Below, in pieces: positions 16,822 to 26,246 of a stretch of DNA of 64,000 nt. Below the pieces are notes generated by a model. It worked only from the letters and a program-made list of their open reading frames with translations, was not told the DNA's origin and made no database searches. This stretch comes from Planctomycetota bacterium. Its GTDB lineage: Bacteria > Planctomycetota > PUPC01 > JACPCR01. How positions within the stretch are numbered: the stretch's first letter is position 1; every line of letters begins with the position of its first letter. The position numbers were made by a program, and so were the translations under genes. The stretch covers positions 1 through 64,000 of the forward strand of contig JACPCR010000055.1 of NCBI GenBank assembly GCA_016179685.1, written 5' to 3'.

Positions 16822-16866
16822 GCTGACCTCCAAGAGAGAAAGGGACCGGGTAATCTTCGAGCTTGT

Positions 16867-16882
16867 AAGTGCGGCCGCACTT
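16867..16882. repeat. Perfect 16-bp palindrome
   Basis: aagtgcggccgcactt; with one base on either side it fits the dispersed 7-4-7 hairpin family. Located between the aminotransferase stop and scpB start. Confidence 0.8.
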
Positions 16883-16903
16883 GCAAAAGCGAATCACTCC
16901 GAC

Positions 16904-18151
16904 TCAGGACCGCGTGAGGCGGCCCATCTGCCGGGCTGCCTGGCGCAAACGGTGCTCGTTTTCGACCAGGGCCAGCCGCAGGTAGCCTTCGCCCGGCTCG
17001 CCGAAGGCGCGACCCGGCGCAACAGCGACCTGCGCCTCCTGCATGAGCTTGACGCTGAAGGGGACGGAACCCATGGAGCGGAAGGGCTCCGGGATGGGGG
17101 CCCAGACAAACATGGTCGCCCGCGGTGGGTCGATCGTCCAGCCGTATCGATTGAGCACTCCGCAGAACACGTCCCGCCGTTTCTGGTAAATCCGGGCCTG
17201 TTCCTCTGCGAATTCGTCACACGTTCGCAAGCAGATGATCGAGGCGATCTGGACGGGCTGGAAGATGCCATAGTCGTAATAGGACTTGATTTTGCCGAGG
17301 GCGCGGACGATCTCCGCGTTCCCACAGCAGAAGCCGATGCGCCATCCGGCCATGTTGAAGGCCTTGGACATGGTGGAGAACTCGACGCCGACCTCCTTCG
17401 CTCCGGCCGCCTGCAAGAAGCTCGGGGCCCGGTATCCATCAAAGGTCGTCTCCCCGTAGGCGAAATCTTGTATCACGAGGAGGTGAAATCGCCGGGCGAT
17501 CTGCACGATCTCCTCGTAGAAGGCCAGCTCGACCGTGACCGTGGTCGGGTTATGCGGGTAATTGAGGATGAGCAGCTTGGGCCTCGGGAAGACGTTTTCG
17601 CAGACGTTGACGAGGTTGCGGAGAAAGTTTTCCTGGTCGAGGACAGGGATGCTGATGACGTGGCCGCTGGCAATGGTGACCGCGTAAATGTGCACGGGAA
17701 AGGCCGGCGCGGGCACGATGGCGAGGTCGCCGGGCCCGACGAGGGCGAGGCAGAGGTGGGAGAAGCCCTCCTTCGATCCAATGGTGGCGATGACCTCGCG
17801 CATTGGGTCCAGCTCGACGCCCCACTTCTGAGCGTAGTGCTTGGCGACCTCTCGGCGAAGGCTGTCCACGCCCGCGGCGACGGAGTAACGGTGGTTGCGG
17901 GGGTCCTGCACCGCCTCGCAGAGCTTGTCCACCACCACCTTGGGCGTCGGGTCCGTCGGATTCCCCATCCCCAGGTCGATGATGTCCACCTTGTCGCGCC
18001 GGAGCTGCTGCTTGAGCGCGTTCAGCTTGCCGAAGAGATAAGGCGGGAGACTGAGCAAACGGCTGGAGACCGGGATCGTCCAGATTTCGGGCTCATCGAG
18101 GCGAATATTGAGATTTTTTGCTGCGGAGGACGCAGCCGGAGTGGAGGACAT
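16904..18151 (-). CDS. alaC: Class I/II aminotransferase, AlaC-type (alanine / glutamate-pyruvate)
   Basis: 415 residues. It is a fold-type I PLP enzyme: DLGMGNPTDPTP at the N-terminus, NYPHNPTTV, DFAYGETTFDGY, and STMSKAFNMAGWRIGF with the PLP lysine. The overall pattern matches AlaC/YfdZ, which transfers an amino group between glutamate and pyruvate; close relatives also act as LL-diaminopimelate aminotransferase, so the substrate is a family-level inference. It is monocistronic on the minus strand. Confidence 0.88.
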   Translation of the reverse strand: MSSTPAASSAAKNLNIRLDEPEIWTIPVSSRLLSLPPYLFGKLNALKQQLRRDKVDIIDLGMGNPTDPTPKVVVDKLCEAVQDPRNHRYSVAAGVDSLRREVAKHYAQKWGVELDPMREVIATIGSKEGFSHLCLALVGPGDLAIVPAPAFPVHIYAVTIASGHVISIPVLDQENFLRNLVNVCENVFPRPKLLILNYPHNPTTVTVELAFYEEIVQIARRFHLLVIQDFAYGETTFDGYRAPSFLQAAGAKEVGVEFSTMSKAFNMAGWRIGFCCGNAEIVRALGKIKSYYDYGIFQPVQIASIICLRTCDEFAEEQARIYQKRRDVFCGVLNRYGWTIDPPRATMFVWAPIPEPFRSMGSVPFSVKLMQEAQVAVAPGRAFGEPGEGYLRLALVENEHRLRQAARQMGRLTRS

Positions 18152-18243
18152 GGACTGGCCGCGGGGGGGCGCTATACGGAGACCGGAGCGATCAGAGGGC
18201 GGGCCGCCAGGGAGAGAGATGGAACGACAAATGGTATAGCAGA

Positions 18244-18366
18244 ATGGGCGTAAGACGTCAACAGGTGGAACTCCTACGGCGCAATCACGCCTTCCTAGCC
18301 CTGCTCGATGATTTCAAACAAGACGAGACGATTCCCCTCGAGCAAGTCGAGAAACAGTTTCGGTAG
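18244..18366 (+). CDS. Possible small protein, 40 residues
   Basis: A short open frame from ATG 18244 with a natural amphipathic composition (LLRRNHAFLALLDDFKQDE) and a stop at 18364. There is no good ribosome binding site and no recognised family. It could be spurious. It is divergent from the aminotransferase gene and ends just before a set of spaced repeats. Confidence 0.25.
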   Translation: MGVRRQQVELLRRNHAFLALLDDFKQDETIPLEQVEKQFR

Positions 18367-18393
18367 GAGCGGCCGGCGTGACAGGGTGGCACA

Positions 18394-18534
18394 CCCGGTC
18401 ATGGGGACAAGCGAAGCGCTGGAGCGGGCCCACCTGGGAAAGACCGGTGGCGGCCCCGGTCAGAGGGACAAGCGTCGATGGCACGGGTTCGGCTGTTCCT
18501 TGTGCAGTGGCGCCCCCGGTCAGGGGGACAAGCG
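18394..18534. repeat. Three copies of a 20-bp motif spaced by 60-61 bp
   Basis: CCCGGTCANRGGGACAAGCG occurs at 18394-18413, 18455-18474 and 18515-18534. Spacers between the copies are unrelated in sequence. The third copy overlaps the last bases of the epimerase gene (stop at 18520). The repeat unit is too short and too variable for a CRISPR. Confidence 0.8.
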
Positions 18535-19464
18535 GCCGCATTCACGCCACCAGGCAACGGTCCGGCGGGCGCCCTCCCGGAGGGGGACCTTCGGCTCGTA
18601 TCCGAGGATCGACCGGGCCTTGCTGATGTTGGCCACGTAGTGGGTGACTTCGCCGGGCCGGCTGGGCTCGAGTCGCAGGTTCAGCGGCTTGGATAGCTCC
18701 TCGGCAATCCAGTGGGCGAGCTGGACAAGGGAAGAGCCTTCCCCGTAGGCCAGATTAAACGTCTGGTTCTTCACCCGGCCCGAGAGCAGGCCCCGGATGC
18801 CCAGGATGATGCCGTCCACGCAATCATCCACATAGGTAAAATCGAGCACCTTCTGCTCGCCGAAAACGACGACTTCCTCGCCACGAGCAATGCGGTCGAT
18901 GAACAGGGGCACCACCCGTTCCATCCGTTCGAGGTCGTTGTCGTACCGACCGTAGACGTTGCTGAAGCGGAAAGTGAGATAATTGAGACCGTAACAGCGT
19001 GCATAGGAATAGGTCAGGGCCTCGCCGGAAATCTTGCTGGCGGAATAGGGGCTTTCAGCGATCACGAAGTCGGCATCGGACTCTCCGGTGATGATGCGAT
19101 GAATGTCGCCGTAGACTTCCCGGGAGCTGCCGAAGATGAACGGGATGCCGGCCCGGCGGCTCAGTTCGAGCGCGTGATAAGTCATGACGATGTTCTCGAG
19201 GGCGCGCTCGGGCCGCTGGACGAGCTCGAAAACCTTGGCATGCGCCGCAAGATGCACGACCAGATCGAGGCCGCCCAGCCTGCCGCCGCCCAGGGCGTCC
19301 ACCTGCGCCCGGTCCGTCAAGTCCGTCACCACCGTCGGCAGCTCGCCCGTCCAGGGGTTCGGACGGCGGTCCACGCCCATCACCTGGAAACCCAGCCGGC
19401 GCAGGCCGAAGAAGAGATTCGTGCCGATCTGGCCGCTCGAACCGGTAATCAGGATGGTGGGCAT
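18520..19464 (-). CDS. NAD-dependent epimerase/dehydratase (extended SDR)
   Basis: 314 residues. The Rossmann start ILITGSSGQIGTNLF binds NAD(P); catalytic YSASK follows with SSREVYGD upstream of it. Later NVYGRYDN and LDFTYVDDCVDGI match nucleotide-sugar epimerases such as UDP-glucose 4-epimerase and relatives. The sugar substrate cannot be named. The final coding bases lie within the third copy of a spaced repeat. Confidence 0.85.
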   Translation of the reverse strand: MPTILITGSSGQIGTNLFFGLRRLGFQVMGVDRRPNPWTGELPTVVTDLTDRAQVDALGGGRLGGLDLVVHLAAHAKVFELVQRPERALENIVMTYHALELSRRAGIPFIFGSSREVYGDIHRIITGESDADFVIAESPYSASKISGEALTYSYARCYGLNYLTFRFSNVYGRYDNDLERMERVVPLFIDRIARGEEVVVFGEQKVLDFTYVDDCVDGIILGIRGLLSGRVKNQTFNLAYGEGSSLVQLAHWIAEELSKPLNLRLEPSRPGEVTHYVANISKARSILGYEPKVPLREGARRTVAWWRECGRLSP

Positions 19465-19518
19465 GGGGAAGGGGTCTACGGGTTTCCGGCGCCTCAGTCT
19501 TGCGTGCTTCCTGCCGTC

Positions 19519-20790
19519 TCAGGGGGCGAACCGCCGGATGACGAGGGCGGAGCTTTTCGAGCCGAAGCCGAGGCAGTTGGCCAAGGCGGCATCGACGCGG
19601 GCACGGCGTGCGACATTAGGAACATAATCGAGGTCGCACTCGGGGTCAAAGACCTCGTAGTTGGTGGTGGGGGGCAAGAGGCCGGACTGGATGGCGAGGA
19701 TAGCGGCGACGGCGCCGGCGGCCCCGCTGGCGCCTTGAGGGTGTCCGATCATGGACTTGAGGGAGCTCATGGGAATCTGGTAGGCCCGGCGGCCGAAGCA
19801 GAGCTTGGCCGCCTGCGTCTCGACTCGGTCATTGAGCACCGTGGAGGTGCCATGTAGGTTGAGGTAGCTGATCTCGTCCTTGGCCAGGCCCGAGTCCTCA
19901 ATGGCCAACTGCATCGCCCGGGCCGGCTCGCGGCCGCTCTCGGCCAGGCGCACGCGGTGGAAGGCCTCGCAGGCCGAGCCGTAGCCGGCGATCTCGGCCA
20001 GGATCGGGGCTCCCCGGGCCTGGGCGCGCTCCAGAGTCTCCAAAACGAGCATCCAGGCCCCTTCGCCGAGCACAAATCCATCTCGCTGGCGGTCGAAAGG
20101 CCTCGAAGCCCTGGCCGGATTCTCGTTCCAGGCGGTCGAGAGAATCTTCATCATGCAGAACCCGGCGAGGATTCCGGGCGTGACCGTGGCGTCGACCCCG
20201 CCGGAGAGTGCGGCCTGTATCCGGCCGTATCGGAGCTGGAGAAAAGCGTAGCCGATCGCATCGGTCGAGCTTGTGCATCCCGTGCTGAGAACGTGGCTTG
20301 GGCCATGGAGTCGGAAGGCGGTGGACAGCTCGCTGGAGAGAGAGCCGATGGTCGAGCTGGGGATGTTGTAGAGGCTGACCAGCCGGAGGGAGTCGTGAAA
20401 GTAATTCTGGTACTGGCGCTCGGTGAACTCGATGCAGCCTCCGCCGCTACCGAGCACGACCCCGAAGTTGCGGCGGGCCCCCTCGTCGAGGGCGGCAGGG
20501 TCGAGGCCAGCGTTTTTCAAGGCCTCCCGGCCGGCCGCGATGGCCATGGGCACGGCCCGAGACACGTTCCGGAGGTCCCGCGGGGGCAGCCAGGCCTCGG
20601 GCGTGAATTCGCGCACCTGCCCCGCCAAGCGACAGGCCAGGCCACAAGTCTCGAAACCCTCGATGGTCCGAATGCCGCTCCGTCCGGTAACCGTGGCCTT
20701 CCAGAAGGCATCGACGCCTTCGCCGTTGGGCGAGAGCGCGCCCAGGCCCGTGACCACCACACGCGACAGGGAAACGTATCGACTCCGCAT
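19519..20790 (-). CDS. fabF: Beta-ketoacyl-ACP synthase II-like (FabF family)
   Basis: 423 residues from ATG 20790, 9 bases after a GGAG. Thiolase-fold condensing enzyme: VVVTGLGALSPNG start, active Cys in STGCTSSTDAIGYA, His in NLHGTSTVLND and His in MIGHPQGASGAAG, the C-H-H triad of FabF/KAS. It condenses malonyl-ACP with acyl-ACP. It stands alone, with no acp or fabG beside it, so it could serve a special lipid or polyketide rather than bulk fatty-acid synthesis. Confidence 0.88.
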   Translation of the reverse strand: MRSRYVSLSRVVVTGLGALSPNGEGVDAFWKATVTGRSGIRTIEGFETCGLACRLAGQVREFTPEAWLPPRDLRNVSRAVPMAIAAGREALKNAGLDPAALDEGARRNFGVVLGSGGGCIEFTERQYQNYFHDSLRLVSLYNIPSSTIGSLSSELSTAFRLHGPSHVLSTGCTSSTDAIGYAFLQLRYGRIQAALSGGVDATVTPGILAGFCMMKILSTAWNENPARASRPFDRQRDGFVLGEGAWMLVLETLERAQARGAPILAEIAGYGSACEAFHRVRLAESGREPARAMQLAIEDSGLAKDEISYLNLHGTSTVLNDRVETQAAKLCFGRRAYQIPMSSLKSMIGHPQGASGAAGAVAAILAIQSGLLPPTTNYEVFDPECDLDYVPNVARRARVDAALANCLGFGSKSSALVIRRFAP

Positions 20791-20870
20791 GTGTTCGAGC
20801 TCCAGGCGAAGTCAGCGGCATTTTCGCTGGCATCCGCCGGGATGCCGCGGAGCAGGAGTGCCACGGAAAT

Positions 20871-20888
20871 GAAATGCGGGTGCACTCC
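20871..20888. repeat. 7-4-7 hairpin-family member
   Basis: gaaatgc-gggt-gcactcc fits the dispersed family consensus with mismatches in the outer pairs. It lies upstream of fabF. The rest of the 20791-21045 stretch has no gene that I can support. Confidence 0.6.
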
Positions 20889-21045
20889 CGCACGCGTGTA
20901 CTAGCCGTCTACAAGGTTCAATACCGCGACCCATGAAACAAGTTTCCCCAACCGCTGGGGAAGGGCTGTGTCCCTTTAGAAACTGTGGCATTGCGAGGCA
21001 AAGCCTTTTGGCGAAGCCTTGCACCTCAGCGAAGCGCATGGTGCA

Positions 21046-21123
21046 TGGCGAAGCCTTGCCGTATCCTGTTTCGATCGCGGCCGCTCGAGCCTCACGGATC
21101 GGTTTGAGGCAACGCTTCGCTAA
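21046..21123. repeat. ~80-bp stop-codon-associated repeat, copy 1
   Basis: Runs from tggcgaagccttgcc to ggcaacgcttcgctaa; the middle resembles the copies at 36606 and 59081. The CTA at 21120-21122 is the stop (TAG) of the minus-strand gene that follows. Extra gcgaagc fragments just upstream (21010-21036) suggest repeated insertion or expansion. Confidence 0.8.
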
Positions 21124-22346
21124 CGGAAGGCGACGCCGCAGAAGGTCACGGCCTGCAAGCCCGACGGGTCCGGGGCCTGGGCATACTTCAAAAGCTCCAC
21201 CTCTCTGGCGTCCGTCACGCTCAACAGCGTATAAATCGAGGCGAGGCCGCAGACGCGGCGGCGGTCGTTGTCCTTCTGCACCTGCCGGAAAAATTCATCG
21301 GCCTGGAGGGACCGGACGACCTCTATCATCTCGAGGTCCTCGCGCTGCACCCATTCGAGGAAATTCTCGGTCACCTGATCCTCGTCCCCGAAACGGGGGC
21401 CCACGTGGCTCAAGTCGGCGCTGGCGAGGACGCAGACGCGGAGGGGGCTCTCGGCGATCGTTTCCCGGAGGGCCTGGAGAAACCGGCGTACCTCTGGGAT
21501 TTCAGAGGGCACCTTCCCCTCCGACATGGCTTCATGGAATCCACCGCAGAGGATGGGGACGATTTTCGGGCAGGGCCGCGGCTCGTAAGTGAGCTGAAGG
21601 AACACGAGTTGAAGCTCGATGGAATGTTCCCCTTTGTGGATGAATTCTTCCTCGCAGAGGTCGGCCCCCAGCCGCGCCTCCAGCCGGTTGATGAAATCCT
21701 GGTCCGTCTCGACGATGCCCAGGGGCGTCTCGAAATTCTTCCGGGTGAAAACGTAGTGGCCGCGGGGCCCGGCGTGGCCCGTGCCCAGGATCAGGAAGAC
21801 GTCGATGGGCGGCGCTTCCGACACCTTCTTGTAGACGTGGGCATAACAGGGCCCGCCGCGTTGATAATCAATATGCGGGGCAATCAAGGCCTTCAGCGGC
21901 TTCCCGGCCGACGGCCCGTCCGAGAGTCCGGGGCCTTCCTCCGTCTTGAAATAGGCCTGGATTTCTTTCCGAAGCTCCTGGGGGTCCTCCGAGTAAGCCC
22001 CTCCCGCGCAGCAGGGACGGCGGACCGGCGCGTCGCGGAACTCCTGGACGAGCTGGCGGCAATGGGCTTCGAATCGCTCATTCTCCAGGAACAGATGCTC
22101 ATCAAGGGTCTGGACCAGCCCCTCGATGGCCTCGCTGGGGATCATCACCTGGAAACGCTTCAGAATCTCCGCCTGGATGTCTCTGACCGAATTCTCCCCG
22201 TCCAGCATCGCCACGATCAGGAAAGCCTCCGGGCTGACCGCAAGGATCCGGTCCGTCAGATGGCGCGGGTCCCGGATGACGATCCGCCGCTGCCCGCGGT
22301 CATCGACCGGAAAGGCTTCAATGGGCCGCAGTTTCGGCTGGCTCAT
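21120..22346 (-). CDS. amrB: AmmeMemoRadiSam system protein B (Memo family)
   Basis: 408 residues from ATG 22346. An N-terminal PqqD-like winged-helix segment (~1-95: DPRHLTDRILAVSPEAFLIV, DGENSVRDIQAEI) precedes the Memo domain with GGAYSEDPQELRKEI, ALIAPHIDYQRGG, LGTGHAG, GEHSIELQLVFLQ and ASADLSHVGPRFG. The conserved His residues are those of the iron-binding site in Memo proteins. In many bacteria the gene accompanies an AMMECR1-domain protein and a radical-SAM enzyme; neither is adjacent here. Its stop codon lies in a dispersed repeat. Confidence 0.88.
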   Translation of the reverse strand: MSQPKLRPIEAFPVDDRGQRRIVIRDPRHLTDRILAVSPEAFLIVAMLDGENSVRDIQAEILKRFQVMIPSEAIEGLVQTLDEHLFLENERFEAHCRQLVQEFRDAPVRRPCCAGGAYSEDPQELRKEIQAYFKTEEGPGLSDGPSAGKPLKALIAPHIDYQRGGPCYAHVYKKVSEAPPIDVFLILGTGHAGPRGHYVFTRKNFETPLGIVETDQDFINRLEARLGADLCEEEFIHKGEHSIELQLVFLQLTYEPRPCPKIVPILCGGFHEAMSEGKVPSEIPEVRRFLQALRETIAESPLRVCVLASADLSHVGPRFGDEDQVTENFLEWVQREDLEMIEVVRSLQADEFFRQVQKDNDRRRVCGLASIYTLLSVTDAREVELLKYAQAPDPSGLQAVTFCGVAFR

Positions 22347-22438
22347 GGGACATCCGGTTCGGGGGAGCCTTCGTGACACCGGAAAAGTAGCACCCGGGCC
22401 GCGCAAAGTCAATCCGGCCACCCCGCTCCAGCACGGAC

Positions 22439-23461
22439 TCAGGCGGCGCCGGAAGCGCCCCGGCCCAGCTCCACGGCCCGGCCGGTCTCGATGGAGGCGT
22501 AGGCCGCCTCGGCGATCTCCACCGCGGCGCGGCCATCCTCGCCGCTCACCGGGGCCGGCGTGTCCCCGCGGACCGCCTCGATCCACTCGGTCAGTTCCGC
22601 CTGGACCGCGTCGATTCCCTTCAGGTCCGAGGCGGGGATGAAGCGGTTTTCGCCCTCCCAGCGCTTGTGCTGAACGCCCGCGGCCTCGCCCCAGAAAGAA
22701 GGGATCAGGAGGCTGCCCTCATGGCCGTCGACGCGGCATCCGTAACCGCCCAGTGCGGAGACCTGGCTGGAATGGAGAAAGCCCATCGCACCGGACTGGA
22801 ACTTCAAGGTGAGGAGGGCAAGGTCGGGGAAATCGGCCCGCTTCTCGAGGAAATTGCCTCCCGCGGCGTAGACGGAGCGGACGTCCCCGAAGACGAAGCG
22901 CATGAAATCGATCTCGTGCGCGTTGACCTCCATGAGGGTGCCGCCGGACATCTCCCGGCTGAGCCGCCAGGACTTGGCCCAGATGCCGCCCCAAGGCCCG
23001 CCCAGGCGGTAGACGTGAAGGAGGAGCGGCCGCCCGATGGCCCCCTCGGCGACGAGGTCCCGGACTTTGCGGTGCACGGGATGGTAACGGCAGACGTGTC
23101 CGACCATGAGCTTCACCCGGGCCCGTTTGGCCGCCCGCAGGATCGCATCGGCGTCCGGGAGGCAGGCGGCGAGGGGTTTTTCGATGAACAGGTGCTTTCC
23201 GGCGCGGGCTGCCGCGACGGCGACCTCGCGGTGCTTGAAGGGCGGCGGCGCCCCGATAACGGCGTGAAGGCCCCTCCGGCGCAGGACGCGCCCCAGGTCC
23301 GTCACGGCCGGCACCCCCAGCTCCTGGCCCAATTTCTCCGCCGCCTGCCGGTCCGGGTCGGACACGACGACCAATCTCGCGCCCTCGACACGAGTGAGAG
23401 CCTTGGCCAGGCCGCATCCCATCACCCCGCATCCAATCAGACCCACTTGAACGGTTTTCAT
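22439..23461 (-). CDS. Gfo/Idh/MocA family oxidoreductase
   Basis: 340 residues. NAD-binding N-terminus GLIGCGVMGCGLAKAL, then the EKPLA motif with its conserved Lys, and the C-terminal alpha/beta domain (GGTLMEVNAHEIDFMRFVFGDV). These enzymes oxidise or reduce sugars and cyclitols; the substrate is unknown. The start overlaps the upstream phosphatase stop by 4 bp (ATGA), so it is translated from the same messenger as the partner-switching phosphatase. Confidence 0.85.
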   Translation of the reverse strand: MKTVQVGLIGCGVMGCGLAKALTRVEGARLVVVSDPDRQAAEKLGQELGVPAVTDLGRVLRRRGLHAVIGAPPPFKHREVAVAAARAGKHLFIEKPLAACLPDADAILRAAKRARVKLMVGHVCRYHPVHRKVRDLVAEGAIGRPLLLHVYRLGGPWGGIWAKSWRLSREMSGGTLMEVNAHEIDFMRFVFGDVRSVYAAGGNFLEKRADFPDLALLTLKFQSGAMGFLHSSQVSALGGYGCRVDGHEGSLLIPSFWGEAAGVQHKRWEGENRFIPASDLKGIDAVQAELTEWIEAVRGDTPAPVSGEDGRAAVEIAEAAYASIETGRAVELGRGASGAA

Positions 23462-25047
23462 GCCGCCCCCTTCACTTCCGAAAGGGAAAGCGCCAGCAGC
23501 GTGATGTCGTCATGCTGCTCCGCCCCCGAAACAAACGCATCGATGTCTCTCACCAGCGCCTGGAGGTAGCCATTGCGCGTCTCGTGCGCGATTCGGACGA
23601 CGTCTTCCCGCAGCCGGTCCAGCCCGAACATGGAATTCGCCTTGTTCTTCGCCTCGACGACGCCGTCCGTGTAGAGCAGCAACGTGTCCCCCGGCTGCAT
23701 GCAGAACTCCCGGTCCTCGAGGAACGGCTTGACATCCTCGACGGCGCCGAGCGCAATGCCGCCGCATTCGATGTACTGGCAGTCGCCCTTCCCCCGAGCA
23801 AAAAGGAGCGGATGCTCGTGGCCCGCATTACAGTAGCTCAAGGTCCGCCGTGCCTTGTCCCAGATTCCATAGAACATGGAAACGAACATGCCCGCCTGGG
23901 TCTCCCGGACCAGCATGGCATTGAGCCGGGAGAGCACCTCGGAGGGCGGCGCGCCGGACGCGGCAACCAGGTGAAGAACGGTCTGAGACATGGCGGTCAC
24001 GAGGGCGGCAGGCACGCCCTTGCCGGAGACATCGCCGATGACCAGGCCCCATCGGCCATCGCCGAGGTCCATGACGTCGTAGAAATCACCGCCGACCTCC
24101 TTGGCGGGCAGGCTGAGGGCTTCGACCTTGGCGTCCGGGATGTCGGGCAGTTTCCGGGGCAACAGGTCCTTTTGGATGCGGCGGGCCACTCCCATCTCGT
24201 AGTCCGCCAGCTCCCGTTCCTGAGAGAGCCGTTCCCGCAGGTGAGCCAGGTCCGCCACGTCTTCCGAGTTCGATCTCAAGGAGAGGCGGCGCACGGCCTC
24301 CATGAGCTGAGTCGCCTCGATGAGCAGGGCGGCGTGCTGGGCAAAGACGTGGAGCAGCCGCAAATCCCGGCCCGTGAAGTTGCCCTCCACCCTCGAAAAG
24401 GCCCCGATGATGCCGATGACCCTTCCTCGGAGCTGGAAGGGCGCGAGCATCATGCCCAGGAGATTCTGATCCGCAAGCTCCCGATAGCGGGGATGATTCT
24501 GGATGTTGTTGATCAGGATCGAGCTGCCTTGGTCGATGACCCGCTTGTACACCTCCCGGCCAAACGAGAGTCGATCCAGTCCGTCCACCAGCAGGATGTG
24601 GTCCGTCGTGTCGCTGAATATCTCCAGCGCACACACGTCCGCCTTGAGCACCTGGCGGGCCATCGTCGCCATGCGCTTCAGCAGCGGCATGAGATGTATC
24701 CGGTCCAGAAACTGAACCGAAAGCTCGCTCAAGGTCTCCAGCACCTGCGTCTCCGGAGCCGTGTCCGCCACGAGAAGCTCGAGCCGATTCGTCTTACGCT
24801 CCAGTTCCCGAAGCTCTCTTCGGAGGGAGCGGTGGTAGAAATCCAATCCAACCAGGACGGCGGCCAGTACGGCATTCCAGAGCAGGAAAAGGATGGCGGC
24901 CGCCTGTTCCTCGTCCAGGGCCGGGGCCAGGAGCTTGGCGAAAGACGCTTGAAGGTGGCCCGAACTGCCGAGAGATAGCGCTCCCGCGTTCGCCAGGACG
25001 AAGAGGAGGACCAGAGCCCCGCGGAAGTGTGAAAAGCGACCCGACAT
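23458..25047 (-). CDS. SpoIIE/RsbU-type PP2C phosphatase with GAF domain and membrane segments
   Basis: 529 residues. Two hydrophobic helices near the N-terminus (GALVLLFVLANAGAL and ILFLLWNAVLAAVLVGL) anchor it, followed by a short coiled coil, a GAF domain (~100-270) and a PP2C-type phosphatase: ALSLPAKEVGGDFYDV, VIGDVSGKGVPAAL, YCNAGHEHPLL and LLLYTDGVVEA. Such phosphatases dephosphorylate a STAS antagonist, freeing it to bind the anti-sigma kinase. Both partners (RsbW-like kinase and STAS protein) are encoded directly upstream, so this is the input phosphatase of the switch. The GAF domain probably senses the signal. Confidence 0.9.
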   Translation of the reverse strand: MSGRFSHFRGALVLLFVLANAGALSLGSSGHLQASFAKLLAPALDEEQAAAILFLLWNAVLAAVLVGLDFYHRSLRRELRELERKTNRLELLVADTAPETQVLETLSELSVQFLDRIHLMPLLKRMATMARQVLKADVCALEIFSDTTDHILLVDGLDRLSFGREVYKRVIDQGSSILINNIQNHPRYRELADQNLLGMMLAPFQLRGRVIGIIGAFSRVEGNFTGRDLRLLHVFAQHAALLIEATQLMEAVRRLSLRSNSEDVADLAHLRERLSQERELADYEMGVARRIQKDLLPRKLPDIPDAKVEALSLPAKEVGGDFYDVMDLGDGRWGLVIGDVSGKGVPAALVTAMSQTVLHLVAASGAPPSEVLSRLNAMLVRETQAGMFVSMFYGIWDKARRTLSYCNAGHEHPLLFARGKGDCQYIECGGIALGAVEDVKPFLEDREFCMQPGDTLLLYTDGVVEAKNKANSMFGLDRLREDVVRIAHETRNGYLQALVRDIDAFVSGAEQHDDITLLALSLSEVKGAA

Positions 25048-25135
25048 GATGCGCCCGATCCTTCGCCCGGCCGATCCGCCGGGCCTATCGCGCTGAATCG
25101 AAGAAGGTTGACGCCGACCTCATGATCCCATTCTC

Positions 25136-25612
25136 TCAAGACTTCCGGGGTCGCCGGCCGGGGAGGAATTTGACCAGCTCCAGCTTGTTTCCCTCGCCCT
25201 CGCTGTACTGATGAGTGATCTCGTCCACCAGGGCCTTCATGATGAAAATCCCGAGCCCGCCCAGCTTCCCCTGCTTCAGGTACTCGTGAATCTGCACGTC
25301 CCCATGGCTCAGCGGTGAGAAGGGCTTCGCCTTGTCCACTATCCGGATCAGAATCCGATCCGGCTCAAAATAGATGTAAATGTACAGGGGTGGATGATTC
25401 CGGTCGCTCCTGGCGACCCCGTACCCATGCACGATGACGTTCGAGCAGGCCTCGTCCGTGGCCATCTCGATCTTCGCCGCATCCTCCTCCGGGAATCCGA
25501 ACTGGATGGCGCCGTGCAGGACCACATACCGGATCAGGTGCAGGCTGTCCGTCCGCGCGGGCACGCAGAGGGTGATGGAAGGAGGCAGCGGTGGAGTCGG
25601 AGCGGCATTCAT
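25136..25612 (-). CDS. Anti-sigma factor kinase, RsbW/SpoIIAB-like (HATPase_c)
   Basis: 158 residues. Single GHKL ATPase domain: N-box EMATDEACSNVIVHGY, IVDKAKPF (G1-like) and GKLGGLGIFIMKALVDE (G2). It would bind and inhibit a sigma factor or other target and phosphorylate the STAS antagonist. It lies between the STAS gene (25632) and the phosphatase (25047), all on the minus strand. Confidence 0.87.
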   Translation of the reverse strand: MNAAPTPPLPPSITLCVPARTDSLHLIRYVVLHGAIQFGFPEEDAAKIEMATDEACSNVIVHGYGVARSDRNHPPLYIYIYFEPDRILIRIVDKAKPFSPLSHGDVQIHEYLKQGKLGGLGIFIMKALVDEITHQYSEGEGNKLELVKFLPGRRPRKS

Positions 25613-25631
25613 GACGGAAAAACAGTAGCCT

Positions 25632-25994
25632 TCACGTGGAAACGGCCGTCAATCGCTCGGCCGCCGCCTGAACGTCGGACGTAATGGTCAGAATCTTCGA
25701 AAAACCCAGCACATCGAGAATCCGACAAATCTTGGCAGGCATATCTACCAGCACCATTTTCCCACCGGCCTGTCCCAGCAGCCGATCCGTGCTCAAAAAC
25801 AGGCCTATCCCGGCACTGTTGATGTACTCCAGTCCTCGAAAACTGACGATCATTTTTCGGGGGTTCTCGGAAACAATCCGCGTCATCCTCTGCTCAAACT
25901 GGCTGATGGTGCTCGCATCCAGATAGCCGGAGATCGACAAGAACTTCACCTGACCGCAACCCAATTCCTTAACGTCTTCCAACATCGTCAACAT
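25632..25994 (-). CDS. STAS-domain anti-sigma factor antagonist
   Basis: 120 residues from ATG 25994. One STAS domain: ISGYLDASTISQFEQ at the first strands and SFRGLEYINSAGIGLFLS, with Ser in the phosphorylation position (INSAG). It is the first gene of a cluster with the RsbW-like kinase and the phosphatase. The following 420 bases upstream (25995-26416) hold only hairpin repeats. Confidence 0.88.
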   Translation of the reverse strand: MLTMLEDVKELGCGQVKFLSISGYLDASTISQFEQRMTRIVSENPRKMIVSFRGLEYINSAGIGLFLSTDRLLGQAGGKMVLVDMPAKICRILDVLGFSKILTITSDVQAAAERLTAVST

Positions 25995-26246
25995 GGGCAA
26001 CCCACCGTCTTGACTTCCAAAATGTCGGACCGCCGACCCGTAGACTTTTTCTCCCCTCAGCCCCCTGCGACTGGCGGATGCCCCGAAGTCGCTCCACCCT
26101 GCGCAGATGCTGACCGATCCATAACAAGTTAAGCCAGTTCGTCGTGACCTGTCAAGCTTCCGGCTGATCGATCAGCGGTCGGCACGCCCCTGCCCGGAGG
26201 CGCACCGGTTGACTTTCCTCATTCCAGCCGCTAGTATCCCTGTTCA

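Noticed and set aside
18394..18534. Possible CRISPR array
   Set aside because: Only three units, 20-bp imperfect repeats, no cas genes, and one unit overlaps a coding region.
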